In this document: in pieces, positions 52,601 to 64,000 of the stretch
Layout: each line of letters begins with the position of its first letter
How positions within the stretch are numbered: the first letter of the stretch is position 1
Origin: Phallusia mammillata
Lineage: Eukaryota > Chordata > Ascidiacea > Phlebobranchia > Ascidiidae
Direction of reading: 5' to 3'
Assembly (NCBI GenBank): GCA_003260075.1
Contig: QLIY01000712.1
Coordinates: 16,438-80,437, forward strand
DNA: 64,000 nucleotides
Notes under the pieces: model-generated
Seen by the model: the letters and a program-made list of their open reading frames with translations, nothing else
Databases searched by the model: none
Told to the model about the DNA's origin: nothing
Position numbers and translations under genes: made by a program

Positions 52601-54467
52601 AAGTTTGTCCGTGGTAGATCTTTGTGAATGAGTAAATTGGAACGAGTGCATTTTTCGTGTTATATCTTGTAGGCGTTTTATGGAGAAATATCAAATTACA
52701 ACAACACAACGAAAAAAATTAAAAGTAAAAAATTGTCCATGGTATTGTTACGTATATGTTACTAAAGAGCTTTTTAAGTAACACTCTTAAATAGCTTTCA
52801 AAAGTGAAGGTAAAGTTTTTGTTTGTGATTCCATAGAGAAAGCGGTTGTATTTTGTTGTTAACTGTGAACAACCTAAAGCAGTAAACAAATAACCCATCT
52901 CATTGGTTTAGATGTCAACGAGTGCCTTACCGTCACGTGTCAAGACCACGCGACCTGCAACAACACTGTCGGAAGTTACGTGTGCTCGTGCGATGTGGGA
53001 TTCACACCCTCCGGAAGCGATTGTCTCGGTATGTTTTGTTGGGAATACACCAAAAACTGTCTTAAAAACCGAGATAAACGACACCAATGGTTGTTGGATT
53101 TTAGATATCAACGAGTGTTCGAATACGGACATCTGTCCTAGACTTGCGACTTGTCTTAACACGCTTGGAAGTTTCCAGTGCAACTGCGTGACTGGATACG
53201 AATTGGACAATGTTGGTCAGAACTGTGTCGGTGGGTGTTAATAAATTTTCCATCAAAGTTTCGTGCCAACGATACACCTTTTGCAAAACGCTTACTAAGT
53301 TCTTTATTGTGTAAACATGTGAGTTTTTCTCTAAGCAGCGATCGTTTATATAGCGCACAGACTGCACGTCGGCCCAACCCATGATACATCAGTATTCAGC
53401 CTGCTAGAATTAGTTGAATTCAATTCAAGTGGCATATTAAGTTACGAACACCAACGAAACACAAAAACAATTTCACCTGCAAAACTAACAAAGGGTTGAA
53501 AACAACACATCAAGCTCGTCTTTGTTTTCGAATACTTCGCATTGTGGGCCTATATTTATAGCTTATTGTTTTTGCCAGACATTAATGAATGTACAGCCAA
53601 CAGCAACTCTTGTCCCTCCGATGGCACCTGTACCAATACTGTGGGCAGCTTTACGTGTCAGTGTAATGTCGGTTACAGCTACGACTCGGCAACCAACAGA
53701 TGTCTTGGTATGAGTTTTTTTCTTGTGCAACTTGATATCGTGATCCTAAATACAATTTTCAACCTTTGTTCGCAACAGGTAACTGCGTTACAAACCCGAG
53801 TTATTGCCAGAATGGAGCGACTTGCAACAATACGGCGACAGAAAATCCTGCTTGCCTGTAAGTGAACGCTGTATCTCAAATATATATGTCATACCCGAGT
53901 CCTTAAAGGTCATATTAAGTTGACTTGGGTCATTGCATTGAGTTACTGACGATTTTGTTTACTAAAACCGATCTTAAATACATGAATGTTCCCCCCCCCC
54001 TGTAAGTGAACGCTGTATCTCAAATATATATGTCATACCCGAGTCCTTGAAGGTCATATTAAGTTGACTTGGGTTACTAAAACCGATCTTAAATACATGA
54101 ATGTTTTGAATTGCTTGAATGCTTGCTTTTGCATCAGGGCCAGTTTTATTAGTTTTATAAACGTGATGTACATTTTTTAGATGTCAGTCTGGTTACCAGG
54201 GAGACCGCTGCGAAGAAGCAGGTACGCTACATACTTTTTTACGTTTTTGAAAGTTTCGATTGGTAGTAATGCACTTTTTTGTCATTGCTGATGTGGTGCA
54301 AAATTGTACGAGGAAGAATGAAATTTGAAACTTTTGTTTCAGTTTCCTCTGATGCTTGGAGGATCGCAGTGGGCGTGGTTGGGGGTGTGGCTCTTCTTAC
54401 TCTCATCGTTGTTGGGTTTGTGCTGTACAGAAAGAACAGCGCCAGAGTATACAGAGATATCTATTAG
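34642..54467 (+). CDS. MUC4-type NIDO-AMOP-VWD transmembrane protein with EGF, FN3 and SEA domains
   Basis: Thirty-nine exons from 34642-34711 (signal peptide [12 protein letters not shown]...ASAQ) to 54343-54467. Lengths total 6,261 nt, in frame throughout, 2,086 residues. Order: SGSGDG stretch (about 32); FN3 (40-118); EGF and Ca-binding EGF modules (119-325); NIDO (about 326-560, [26 protein letters not shown]); AMOP (about 575-760, [14 protein letters not shown]...CPC); VWD (775-980, [11 protein letters not shown], later [17 protein letters not shown]); Ig-like or cadherin-like segment (about 1073-1200); EGFs (1200-1508); FN3 (1509-1600); SEA (about 1601-1700); two FN3 (about 1700-1880); EGFs (1880-2045); TM (2051-2073); short YRDIY tail. 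NIDO-AMOP-VWD in this order is the MUC4/SUSD2 signature. GDPH is a known MUC4 self-cleavage site. Intron 9 (39.7-42.1 kb) holds three Ns and a MITE. Probably an epithelial or matrix-facing surface protein; function inferred. Confidence 0.88.
36185..36280 (+). repeat. 48-bp in-frame tandem duplication in an EGF module
   Basis: Two 16-codon units, 36185-36232 and 36233-36280, encode [16 protein letters not shown] and [16 protein letters not shown]. They differ at only two bases. The result is a calcium-binding EGF with an extra half-module and an odd cysteine arrangement. Confidence 0.93.
36588..36597. other. poly-G junction with direct copy
   Basis: Ten G in intron 4 of the large gene, after which TTTACGTCTGTTTTTTTTAT restarts as a copy of about 36518-36587. 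Confidence 0.85.
38680..38815. repeat. dispersed GGGCCGGGTTCGGGC-rich repeat
   Basis: GC-rich block (TTCGGGCC, AACGGGCTTCTCAAAAACG, GGGTTCGGGCCGGG) in an intron. A second copy in the same orientation is at about 41838-41955, and a short piece in inverted order at about 39945-39984. Confidence 0.75.
39986..40084. other. displaced intron copy between N and poly-G
   Basis: TTATAAAGCATTTTCTTAAA onward, about 88 bp, repeats 40851-40940. It is bounded by N39985 on the left and ten G (40075-40084) on the right. Confidence 0.85.
40290..40703. mobile_element. hAT-type MITE
   Basis: 414 bp with ends CAGGGGTTCCCAACCT and AGGTTGGGAACCCCTG. Perfect 8-bp duplication CTGTAGAC at 40282-40289 and 40704-40711. 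Lies in intron 9 of the large membrane protein gene. Confidence 0.95.
41838..41955. repeat. second copy of GGGCCGGGTTCGGGC-rich repeat
   Basis: Matches the 38680 block (GGCCTGTCAAT, AACGGGCTTCTCAAAAACG, GGGTTCGGGCCGGG). Same intron-rich part of the large gene, with no coding signal. Confidence 0.75.
42548..42612. repeat. two-unit tandem repeat
   Basis: GTTCGGTTTAGACCAATTTA and GTTCGGTTTAAACCAATTTA, each followed by a run of A, repeated in tandem with about a 32-bp period in an intron. Confidence 0.8.
43948..43957. other. poly-C junction with direct copy
   Basis: Ten C, after which TAAAAGTTTATAATCTTGCA restarts. About 110 bp from 43833 onward is repeated. Confidence 0.87.
53991..54000. other. 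poly-C junction with direct copy
   Basis: Ten C, after which TGTAAGTGAACGCTGTATCT restarts. It copies the donor site and intron from 53857, so the exon 37 donor appears twice. Confidence 0.88.
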
Positions 54468-57400
54468 GGTGCAGGGATTTCACAACTTCCTTTTGGGGCT
54501 GTAGTTTTTAGTATTTTTGCCTATATTTTTTCCATCCTTGCTAGACCCCGAGACTATACCTACGTCTTTGATCAGTTAAACTCTTTACTACGACACAACA
54601 ACTAGTTTTGGCAGTAAGTTGTTTAAAACATTGGACACGCTCCCCCCCCCCAACTTCCTTTTGGGGCTGTAGTTTTTAGTATTTTTGCCTATATTTTTTT
54701 TCCATCCTTGCTAGACCCCGAAACTATACCTACGTCTTTGATCAGTTAAACTCTTTATTACGACACAACAACTAGTTTTGGTAGTAAGTTGTTTAAAACA
54801 TTGGACACGCCTCTCAAAAAATAGTTTTTGATTGATTTTTATAGAGTATGTTTTGCACTCATTTATTGCAACTGCAACAGTATTTTTATTATATTGATAC
54901 TTCCACTGTGATTGTATTATTGAAGTTCCAAAACATTTCTTCATTCCTTTTTTGTAAAACATGTACATAGGTTGACTTGATACTTGTTTTTATAGTGTGC
55001 TTGTTTAACTTGCATTTGCTCCACATCGATTGTACAGTAAAATTGCCACACCAGGCAACCGGCACATCAGGGTAACATAGGTCAGATACTCACCCTGAAA
55101 AGTCAACAAATGCACTTTATAATGTTCTTCATCAAAAACACTACAAAACATTTGTGAGAGCTCACTTTTCTTCAAAAAATTCTGGTAAGCCCATGACAAA
55201 ATGAAAGTTTTTTGTGTCTTGTATTGCGTCAGATGTTGTATTTTGTAAATAAATATAGTATATCAATGAAAATGACATATTGACTTGGTGCTTATTTCTA
55301 ACCAAGATGCTCTAATTTTTGCCACAGGAGCCCGAAACCTCTCTAAACCCGAACCGAAAAGCCCCAAAAATGTCGATCAATACATTTTTAGAAAAGTAAA
55401 CTAGACGGACCAAAACAAAAACAAAACTGATATTCGAAAATAAAACAGATAGTCTTTCAGAGAGCGTACTATTTGCCCAAGAGAGACTCGCTCTTGATTA
55501 TTTTCTGCCAGTTTAAGCAGAGCCACTGTATAGAAAAAAAGGCGATAGTGACCAGGGACGTCAATATAGTGGCACTGGTTTAAGTAGGTTTTCACATTGG
55601 CTGTGGATATATTAAAATATCTTAACCCATTGAAAATACCACGTAATATTTGCAGTAGCGTGCTGTACTTTTCTCATGCATTAGTCACTCGTTATACTAA
55701 ACAGAATACAGCTTGTAAAACCAGAGCAAACCAGAGAGTCATATGGGATTGAACTGACCAAACATCGTAAATTATCACCAATGATGTCACTATTTACGAC
55801 TAAAGTATACGTTGGTTGATGGAAGAAAGGGCAGGGAAAGATATTAGCAATGAAGTGAACCCCCCCCCCTCTTCATCAAAAACACTACAAAACATTTGTG
55901 AGAGCTCACTTTTCTTCTTTCTAAAAAAAAAAATTTAAAAATTTTTCTAAAAATTCTGGTAAGCCCATGACAAAATGAAAGTTTACGTGCTGTACCTTTC
56001 TCATGCGTTCGTCACTCGTAATACTCAACAGAATATAGCTTGTAAACCAGAGCATGAGTCAAATGGGATGGAACTGACCAAACGTCGTAAACTCACACCG
56101 ATGATGTCATTATTTTACGACCAAAGTATGCGTTGGTTAATGGAAGAAAGGGCAGGGAAAGATATTAGCAAAGAAGTAAAACTTTATGGCTACTTGCATG
56201 TGTACCTTAAACGCACCGTTACAATGCTGTGTGCCAGTGTTTGATGGCGTTACAAGCGAAGCGTCACAACAGGGCAGAAAGCGTATGCCGTGATTAATAT
56301 TTAACCCAAGTGCAAACAAGGTATCTTGCCGCCCATTTTACCGTATTTTCGGGGATACGGCGGGGCATACGTGTTTGAGCGTTCGTGTGTGGGAGGAGAA
56401 ACATGTTGCGCAGTTTGTCAGTTGAGTCTTGTAAATATCGTGTCCATTTCAGTGTTATGAATTTGGTGCTTGTTGCATTTTACTGTTTTAAATGTAAAAC
56501 AATTGTAGTTCAACGGAGATATCTCATCATTACAGCAAGTTGCTTATAAGACTTAGGTACTCTTGGCTTGTAGTTAGTTTCCATATTTGATTACCAAGCT
56601 TTTGACAAATTTTTTTTTATTGAGACAGAAACGTAGAATGTTGCTGTAATATGAGCGAATTGTCAAAATTAGTAATGAAAAGTGGCCTGAAAATATAACA
56701 ACCCATGTACATTAGTAATCGCTTGGCATTCTGCAGGTTGTTTTAAGGGCACTAGGTAAAATCATTTCACACAGGTTTAACACGCTTATTCGTTAACGCT
56801 TTTTACGTGTAACAATACAACAAACGGCTTGTGAAACGCAATGCTAATTATCATCAAAAATCTTAGAATGATCTGATAGCGCTGACCACCCTACAGCAAG
56901 CACTGTACGAACATATCGCTTTTTTGTACGTACAACTATGATTTTGGGCAATTTGTGGTAATATTGGAAATCACATGTGTAGATCAAATGATGTGTATGC
57001 GGAAAATTGGTAAATAGCATGTAGAATATACAAAATGGAAGCATATCAGAAAGCCACCTTTCTAGTTAAATCAACAGTGAGACAGGTATATAGGGTTTTG
57101 GGACTAATTTCAACATAATTAAGTAGATTTATAGGTTGATTTTTGTTATTTTGATTATTAAGAAACCTCAGTCCAACCCCAACAGCCTTTACCGTAAGTA
57201 TTTTTTACACAAATCGTATTTAAAATATTTATGTGCGCCACCTACCGAAATTTATGTGTGCAGTGAGTTCCTGTGTTATAGTAGCTCTACCGATCAAGTA
57301 GGTGTTGGATAGAAATACAAATTAAACAAAGGGGATTTAAACCGATTTAAAACAAACCGGTTTTGACCGGTTAACTTGCACAAACCAGAACAAAACCCGA

Positions 57401-57911
57401 AATCCAACCAAGGCCATAAGAATAAAAAGGTGAAAGCCCAGACCGAATCTAAACCTATATGACAAGCGGTTTTACTCCTTAGCTTTAACATGCTTTGTAC
57501 AATCAACGACAGGTAAAAATGATTTGTGTGTATTTGTTCAGATAGCTACACTGACACCCCCCCCCCCCCGTGCGCCACTTACCGGAATTTAGAAAAATAT
57601 GTGTGCTGTAAGTTCCTGTTTTATAGTAGCTTTACCGACCAAGTAGGTGTTGGATAGAAATAAAAACGTAACGAAAAGGGATTTAAACGACTTAAAAATA
57701 TAAACCGGTTTGGACCGGGTAACTTGCACGAACCGGAACAAAACCCGAAATTTAAAACATACATTTTTTCAAAAACCTGACAAAAAAACAAACAAAAACA
57801 GTGAGCCTGAACCGAATCTGAACCTATATGTTAAGCGGTTCGACTCCTTAGCTTTAACATGCTTTGTACAATCAACGACAGTTAAAAAATGTTTTTTGTG
57901 TATTTATTCAG
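54468..57911. other. region between two alternative 3' ends of the large gene
   Basis: Presumed 3' UTR, then intron or intergenic DNA. It contains three poly-C junctions with direct copies: 54642-54651, 55860-55869 and 57557-57569. The last splits an incomplete upstream copy of the exon at 57912. Open frames near 55.4 and 56.0 kb are partly duplicated across the poly-C and look like nothing known. The block at 57.3-57.8 kb is rich in AACCGGTTT-like repeats. Confidence 0.45.
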
Positions 57912-58399
57912 ATAGCTACACTGACACTGGTTTGATAGTGGGCATCGTTTTTGCCGTACTGGGTGGACTTTTCCTCATAGGAGCGGCAGTAGCCTTTTAT
58001 CTTCGCACTAAACAAGGAAAGGGTAAAGGTAAAACTGCTGCATAATGACTTGTTAAGATAAACCAATTTATCCACTTTATTGTTTTAGATGAGTCGTCAA
58101 AGAAGCCAAAAGAAACCAGTGCAAAACCTGAAGAAATGAGTACATTGAACAGTATGTGTAAACTATTTTTTTTCTAAACTATCTTGACATATTAGCACTC
58201 ATGCAAAACTAACCACAGCAACTTTTATACTTTAGGTAGGCCTATAAAAAAGCAGTTCTAACCTAACAAATACATAAATTAAACAAACTTTTCTGTACGG
58301 TTACGAATTTATATCGCAAAGCTTATTTCATTAGAACCAAAGAATCAGCCAGGAACACCCCCGAATACTAGAGACGGAAGTGACATAGAAGAAGCATAA
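57912..58399 (+). CDS. alternative transmembrane and cytoplasmic tail exons of the large membrane protein
   Basis: Three exons, 57912-58028, 58089-58151 and 58335-58399, encode a juxtamembrane stretch (DSYTDTG), a TM segment (LIVGIVFAVLGGLFLIGAA) and a Lys/Ser/Glu-rich tail ending DGSDIEEA. All have good acceptors and the reading frame closes. The first exon starts in phase 1, exactly like the terminal exon 54343-54467, so exon 38 (ending 54221) could splice to either. They could also be the relic 3' end of a duplicated neighbour. No cDNA evidence is available here. Confidence 0.7.
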
Positions 58400-61166
58400 A
58401 CCTGCACAGATTCTATTCTGTCTAAATCCTCTTTTGGAAAAGAGTTTGCCTAAAAGAAATGTTTTTTTGCAACTCTAATACCAAACACGGACTCCAAGAA
58501 TTTCAATATTTTCTCTTATCCCCCCCCCCTAATTCTGTCAGAAACAAGTGCCATTTAAAGTTTGTTCTGTTCTGTTTGTGAGTGTTCTGCCTTGATTCCG
58601 CATTTGATGTATGCAATCATCGTTTTAATTGAACTTTTGTACAGTTGTACCTTGCGTGCCAATTGCGTCAATGAATATGACAACCCTTGATACATTACCC
58701 GATTTGATTTTCCCTGATATGAACACGACCAGACACTACACAAGTGTCTAGACTGTTTGATCAGACCACCCCCCCCCCCCCCCCGCACCCCCTAGGAACA
58801 GTTCTCGCACCCCTTGGGGGTGCGTGCATCCCAGGTTAAGAACCCCTGGTCTAGACTGTTTGATCAGAGCACGCCATAAAATGTCGTCATTTTTAAGCCT
58901 ACAACAGTTGCCCTTAACACAGATTACAACGTCCGTAGCCAAATTGCGCCAAGCCCAGTAACATTACGTAATTCAAAATGGGCGCAAACAAGTTGTTTGC
59001 CATCAATGCGCTGTAATGTTGACACAATGACCACCTCCGTGCTTGTGACATTATACGTATGGGTGTAGCGTCAAAAGGGAAACACATCCCACACAGTAAA
59101 ACGCCTTTACTCTGTTCAAATACATAGGCCTACAGATTTAAAGGTGGTAAGTTCCTTTCTTGTTACATTAATACACACGTACAGCTGTTAACTTTTTGAA
59201 ATACCTGGTGATCAAGCGTTTTGACAAAGGAATCTAATAGTCACCACTTGATTTAAACCGGTTAAATATACAACAACATTCTATGCAAATTAGGGTTATC
59301 GTGTAGTTTCGATAATAAGTGAATGAAAATTGGACAGTCTTTGTGACGATGCAGAGACGGTAAGCTATTGTGCCGCCAAATGTCATAAATAGGATCTGAC
59401 AAAAAGTCAGACGACAGAAGAGAGTAAAAACTAAACTCTAGCTTATACCTTTGCAATTTACCGACTCGCAAAAAGTGAGAACTTATTAATGATATTTGGT
59501 TCAGGTAGTTTTACTGTAAGAGTGTGTACATTATATAGATTAAAATATTTGTCTTAAATGCTACGACCTAAACATGTAACAACCCAAGGAATAAGAACAA
59601 CTTGTAATTTTTCTCTGAAACAGACAATGACGCAGGAAACAATGCAATAAATCACAAGCAATTTGAAAATATGTATCGCTATCATAGCGACATAGCTAGC
59701 ACCAGTACGACATGACTAACCTAAATATGGGCGTTAGGTGAATTTTTAACCAATGCATAACCTTAAACCGCAAACCATGTCATTCGTACCGGTCGGGTTG
59801 CCACGTTAAGAAGAGGTCAAAAAAGTGATGTTGGTTTTCAAGGGGCAATCAAACCTCAGACTATGAGACTATCCGATCACCCGCAGCGAAACGAAATATA
59901 ACACTGGGTTAGGAAAGAATAGTCGAGTAGCTCAGACAACTAGACGTCGCACGTTTTCAAAGTGCAATAAAAAATGAATACAATCTTAGTAAAATTGTTT
60001 ACAAAATGGACCATTTTTCACTTTAAAACACGACATTGCGAGCCTCCGAAATCTAAACAGTGTTGACACCAGAAACCATTGAATGTGGAGGCTTTGAAAT
60101 AACATTATAAAGTTGTAACAAAAAAATACGTCACATGCATTTACGCAATTTGTTTAGGGAGTTGTGTCTTTTTTGGATGGGTGTATTCATTTTGCCACAT
60201 AAGTCATTGGATCAACTAAAGTACATGCAGTGTAATGCATGAAATAAGATATCTTTGATCATGTATCAACACTCTTACACAATAAAACATGTTAAAAATA
60301 AATTTGGAAGCTGATTTTAACACCTCAAGTGGACCTAATCATTACCAAACTCACAAATGTAATAAACCACATTGGTTTTATGAGCAATATATGGTGATTG
60401 TACAAGGGGTTTTAGGTAAATCTGTAAAATTCTGGAGAGTTTCTTATGTGCAAACCAGTATCATAGATTGTTTTTGGCAGAATAGCACATCTTACTCACA
60501 TGTATGGCACAAAAATAATAAAACTACAAACAGAATAAATAAGTAAATCACAAACGAAGTCTTTAACACACTTTGTCAAGAAAGACTACAGTAAAGTGGA
60601 ATTGTATGTCATTAATGTTACCTGCATGTGCCTCACATAATAAAGTAATTAGCTTGGGTGCAAATATTATAAATAGCCTCGAAAATCCCCCCCCCCCTCA
60701 AGAAAGACTACAGTAAAGTGGAATTGTATGTCATTAATGTTACCTTCATGTGCCTCACATAATAAAGTAATTAGCTTGGGTGCAAATATCATAAATAGCC
60801 TGGAAATTTTGGGTTTAAAAACCGTGTATCACAGGTGAGTAAGGAAAAGTTGGTTTAACCAAACAACATCTCTCCGAGATTTCAACTGTTGTAAACAACG
60901 AACCAGTCTCTATTAGTTTACAACATGAAATATTTGACAAATTAACAGATTCCAGAACAGCAACTTTTAAAAAGCCGACCATTTGTTGATATTTTGCTAA
61001 AAAAAGTGTTATTGGCCAATGCAGTGGCAGACACTCGGTAAATAATGCAGACACTTGATAGTAGGCAAGGAATAAAAACATGTTGACTGTTTCTCAGGCC
61101 GATAGCTAACCAACTTGACCATGAGCATGTCTTACAACTTCCACCTTCAACTTGAACTAAACATTG
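58400..61166. other. intergenic region
   Basis: About 2.8 kb between the alternative tail and the ARL5 stop. It holds a C-run at 58520-58529, a poly-C beside a MITE right end (58768-58846), and a poly-C junction at 60687-60697 whose flank (TCAAGAAAGACTACAGTAAA) repeats about 60577. No coding exon is recognised. Confidence 0.5.
58768..58846. mobile_element. right end of a hAT-type MITE beside poly-C
   Basis: Ends AGGTTAAGAACCCCTG. GTCTAGAC follows and also lies upstream at about 58746, consistent with an 8-bp target duplication. The left half is replaced by a C-run of about 17 bases. Confidence 0.7.
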
Positions 61167-62662
61167 CTATCTGGTAGTTTGTGACAACATCCACTCAAGA
61201 CCTTGGGACAACCTACAAAGAAAGATATCACACATTAGTTGAATAAGTAAAAATGCAATCAGTAGCTTCAAAAATATGTTAAAGAATAAAAAAATACAGA
61301 TGTCAATTTTGACTCAAGATGTGCTCTGGTAATATTCCTGAGCGTATCAAATATTTGTTGTTAGTGTATTATACATCATACTAAGGTTCACAAACTGAAA
61401 AAAAAAACAAGTTAACTGAAACCAACCAAACAAGCATTGTGCCCGTTTAATTGAATACTTGTTTTAGATGGTAACAATGTACTACAAAGGTTTTAATTTC
61501 TCTCTTACCCTTCACCAGTAAGAGCACAGCAAGCTTGAATCTGCCAAGTGTGGTCCTTGACAGATGTCAACTTAAGTTCCTGTGATATTTCGGCAGCTGT
61601 CATTTTGCCCTTGATGTCTTGCTTATTTGCAAACACAAGTAACCTTGCCCTTTTTAGGTCCTGAGGTAAAAGATTTCAATATGTCATTGCCAGTATCTCA
61701 AAATAACTCATAACGTTATGGTAATGAATATTTTAAATGTAATTCAACATGACTAGGGCAAAACAGTATGAATAAGCAGGGTTTTTTTTAAGGTTTGGTT
61801 TGGGTGACCGCTAAGTAGTTTTAAGAGACCGCAAGTGTTTCATTTAAATACCAAAAATAGCCATATTTGCTTAAACGGGAATTTTGGGAAACCGCTGGAG
61901 AAATTTGGGGGAACGTTTCGGTCCCCCAAAACACCTTGAAAAAAACACTGCGAATAAGTATCATTGCCCAGAACAGTAAAAATTCCATACCTCATGATGT
62001 AACATAGAATACAATTCTTCTTTAGATATGTGAAGGCGCTCTCTGTCAGTGCTGTCTATTACAAGGATGATAAACTGAAAAAGTACAGATTGGTAAACAG
62101 TAGCTGCCACTAGTAACTAGCAACAGCTTACATCTGAGTTGGCATAATATGTTGACCACGATGATCGAAGTGATTCCTGCCCACCGATATCCCACATTAC
62201 AAATCGGGTCTTTTTGCAAACTATTTCTTCCACATTGCTTCCAATAGTGGGAGATGTGTGTACAACCTCATTCATTAAACTGGTGATACAAAATACATCA
62301 GTTTTTCTTGGTATATTTCAAAGTCTCCACTGAAACTTACAACTGATATAAAATAGTTGTTTTTCCAGCATTGTCAAGTCCCACAACAATAACCTTGTGC
62401 TCTGCAAAATAGTTTTTCATTGGTTGTGATCGTTTTTAAGCAGTTTGTTGTACATTAAAATTCAACCAACTTTAATGAACAGTTAAAAATTTCATAAGCT
62501 TCACAAACATTTTTTCAACATAATCTGATAAACTACAGCGCAACACTAACTTTGTTTTCGAAACACAAAAATATTCGTTAAGATTGAAGAGTTTGAAATT
62601 ATTCATACTTACTAACCTGCATTGCTGAAAAGTTGCATTAATTTTGAAAATAAAACTCCCAT
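61167..62662 (-). CDS. ARL5: ADP-ribosylation factor-like GTPase ARL5
   Basis: Small Arf-family GTPase; ARL5 acts at the trans-Golgi, where it recruits the GARP tether. Exons: 62662-62617, 62401-62341, 62279-62132, 62074-61991, 61660-61509, 61212-61167, totalling 179 codons in frame, the normal ARL5 length. It starts [12 protein letters not shown] with the myristoylatable Gly2. P-loop GLDNAGKT, switch [10 protein letters not shown], switch [10 protein letters not shown], base recognition NKQD and the late [17 protein letters not shown] are all present. Near-identity to vertebrate ARL5A/B runs through [18 protein letters not shown]. The exon 2/3 join encodes QFLMNE where vertebrates have QFSMNE. 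Confidence 0.96.
61777..61950. mobile_element. MITE, single-unit copy
   Basis: 174 bp with ends CAGGGTTTTTTTTAAGG and CCTTGAAAAAAACACTG. Flanks TGAATAAG (61769-61776) and CGAATAAG (61951-61958) form an 8-bp duplication with one mismatch. Lies in an ARL5 intron; same family as 30744-31017. Confidence 0.85.
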
Positions 62663-64000
62663 TCCACTGCTCCACTTTATATTCCACTCAGTTTTGGGGA
62701 ATCGGGAATATACTTTACAACTGCTTAACTTGACATTACACAAACAAAATATATATTTGCCCAATATCGAATCTACACTTTGTCAGTGGTGTTCAAGGTC
62801 TGAAAGTTGTCGAAGGTTGCAAAGAGAAAGAAATGAACACTTCTCCACAGTCAGCTGATCCCAGTAATAATGTCTAATGTGACGTCATACATTGAACGGA
62901 CAAACAAGCTTCAATTATCCGGACAAATTGTGAAATGCTGTTACTACGGAACAATCTATTTTGTAAAGGAAAATCTTTCTATCTTTTGAGGTTTCTGGAC
63001 TTTTATCTGATTCTAGTAGCGACTTCATTCATATACTCAAGAAAGTGCATCGTACATACAGTTTAAAATTAAGTTGTTTTGGAAAATGGAAACAGTTTAA
63101 TAATTCAGTTAAAACTGATTGTAAAGTTGCATCTATGTTTAAGTATTTGATGTACGTATATGTTTAACAGTTTGTTAACATACATCTGGTCCAACTATTT
63201 AACTTATGTATTTTTCAGTTACACAGAACGTATGCCAAACAGGTTTTATGTATGTATGATGGACCGGTCTTGTATCACCAAATACACCTGTGTGGACATT
63301 ACCAAACCAAGACCAAGGTAAACAGTATATTAACGTGTTTGTGAAATAGTGTATATTTTAGACTGTCTTTGTTTGTGTTTTTGCTGTATTAAGTGAAATC
63401 ATGTATGTTATTTGCATTGACATTTATCAAATTGCCATTGTTAAACAAGAAAACGAACAGTAGCATTTGCACTCCTGCTGACACGATGAAATGAGATTAG
63501 GGATTAGGCCTTTAGCCGTTTTGCCAATTGTGGCCTGGAATTGCTCAGGGCTTCACCATTCCTTGCTGTTGATAAACACTGTAAAACTGCGAGGAAACCG
63601 CGGGTTAGAACGTGCGTTAAGTAGTGGATTCAGTGTACAAACCAGTGGATCCAGTGTATAAACTATTTACGTTTTTTCACTGATGTTTTGCCAATTTGGC
63701 TGTTGTGCTGGTTTGATTTATCAACAAGATATATCAAAGTTCTGACATTAACTGTGAGAACAGGTTTAATGTAAGAAGTTAGCCTACTAAGAACCAGTGG
63801 CGGCTCGTGCCTAAAATTTGTGGGGGTGCTGCTCAAAATTTTAGCCTTTATTGAACATATATAAGTTGGCAATATATAGAAAACCTACATTTATAGTTTT
63901 CTAGCCATTGTTTTGTGTAGAAAAACAAGTAATACAAATCTTAATTAGAAACTCCATTGTGACGTAATTTTTGTTACGCAATAACGTACACGAGTGTAAA
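62663..64000. other. ARL5 upstream flank, no gene seen
   Basis: Contains the ARL5 promoter and further AT-rich DNA with no supported exon. CAGTGGCGGCTCGTGCCTAAA near 63796 looks like the left end of a DNA transposon, without a right end inside the window. Confidence 0.45.

Noticed and set aside
34642-54467. Reading the large gene as a nidogen
   Set aside because: NIDO is present but is followed by AMOP and VWD and the protein ends in a TM segment; the nidogen G2 beta-barrel and LDL-receptor YWTD repeats are absent.
55975-56244. 89-codon ORF
   Set aside because: Partly a second copy of the sequence at about 55.7-55.85 kb across a poly-C junction, where the first copy has stops. No known domain.

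Overview
This is a stretch of eukaryotic nuclear genome. It is AT-rich, has small exons split by short GT-AG (occasionally GC-AG) introns, short intergenic gaps and many small non-autonomous DNA transposons. Protein content is that of a chordate: class II cytokine receptors, a chondroitin synthase-family protein, a MUC4-type NIDO/AMOP/VWD membrane protein and a PRR14-type Tantalus protein. Together with gene size this suggests an ascidian tunicate (Ciona-like). That is inference; no species marker is present.

Layout, left to right. 1.4-5.1 kb (+): a class II cytokine receptor, assembled as partly duplicated haplotype copies. 9.6-5.5 kb (-): a MINDY-4B-type deubiquitinase homologue in which the catalytic residues are replaced. 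15.5-11.0 kb (-): a chondroitin polymerizing factor-like gene. 16.5-18.3 kb (+): nucleoporin SEH1. 24.7-19.8 kb (-): a second class II cytokine receptor with the same exon/phase plan as the first. 25.4-28.7 kb (+): DNAJC21. 31.9-29.0 kb (-): a PRR14/Tantalus-domain protein. 34.6-54.5 kb (+): one 39-exon gene for a predicted 2,086-residue type I membrane protein (FN3, EGF, NIDO, AMOP, VWD, EGF, FN3, SEA, FN3, EGF, TM), followed at 57.9-58.4 kb by a phase-compatible alternative TM/tail set. 62.7-61.2 kb (-): ARL5 small GTPase. Exons of SEH1, receptor 2, the large membrane protein and ARL5 close in frame over their full length, which supports those models.

How the genes relate. The two receptor paralogues bracket MINDY-4B, CHPF and SEH1 and probably arose by local duplication. 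The other genes are unrelated housekeeping or surface functions (nuclear pore, ribosome biogenesis co-chaperone, Golgi glycosyltransferase, Golgi GTPase). CHPF/SEH1, receptor 2/DNAJC21 and PRR14-like/large membrane protein are head-to-head pairs. Receptor 1/MINDY-4B and DNAJC21/PRR14-like are tail-to-tail.

Assembly warning. At least sixteen C or G homopolymers of about 9-14 bases, plus one of 85, sit exactly where the flanking sequence restarts as a near-identical direct copy. Five single Ns also occur, and at least three abut displaced copies. These look like unmerged haplotype contigs and chimeric joins, and they disrupt receptor 1 and DNAJC21. Dispersed repeats include several hAT-type MITEs with 8-bp target-site duplications.
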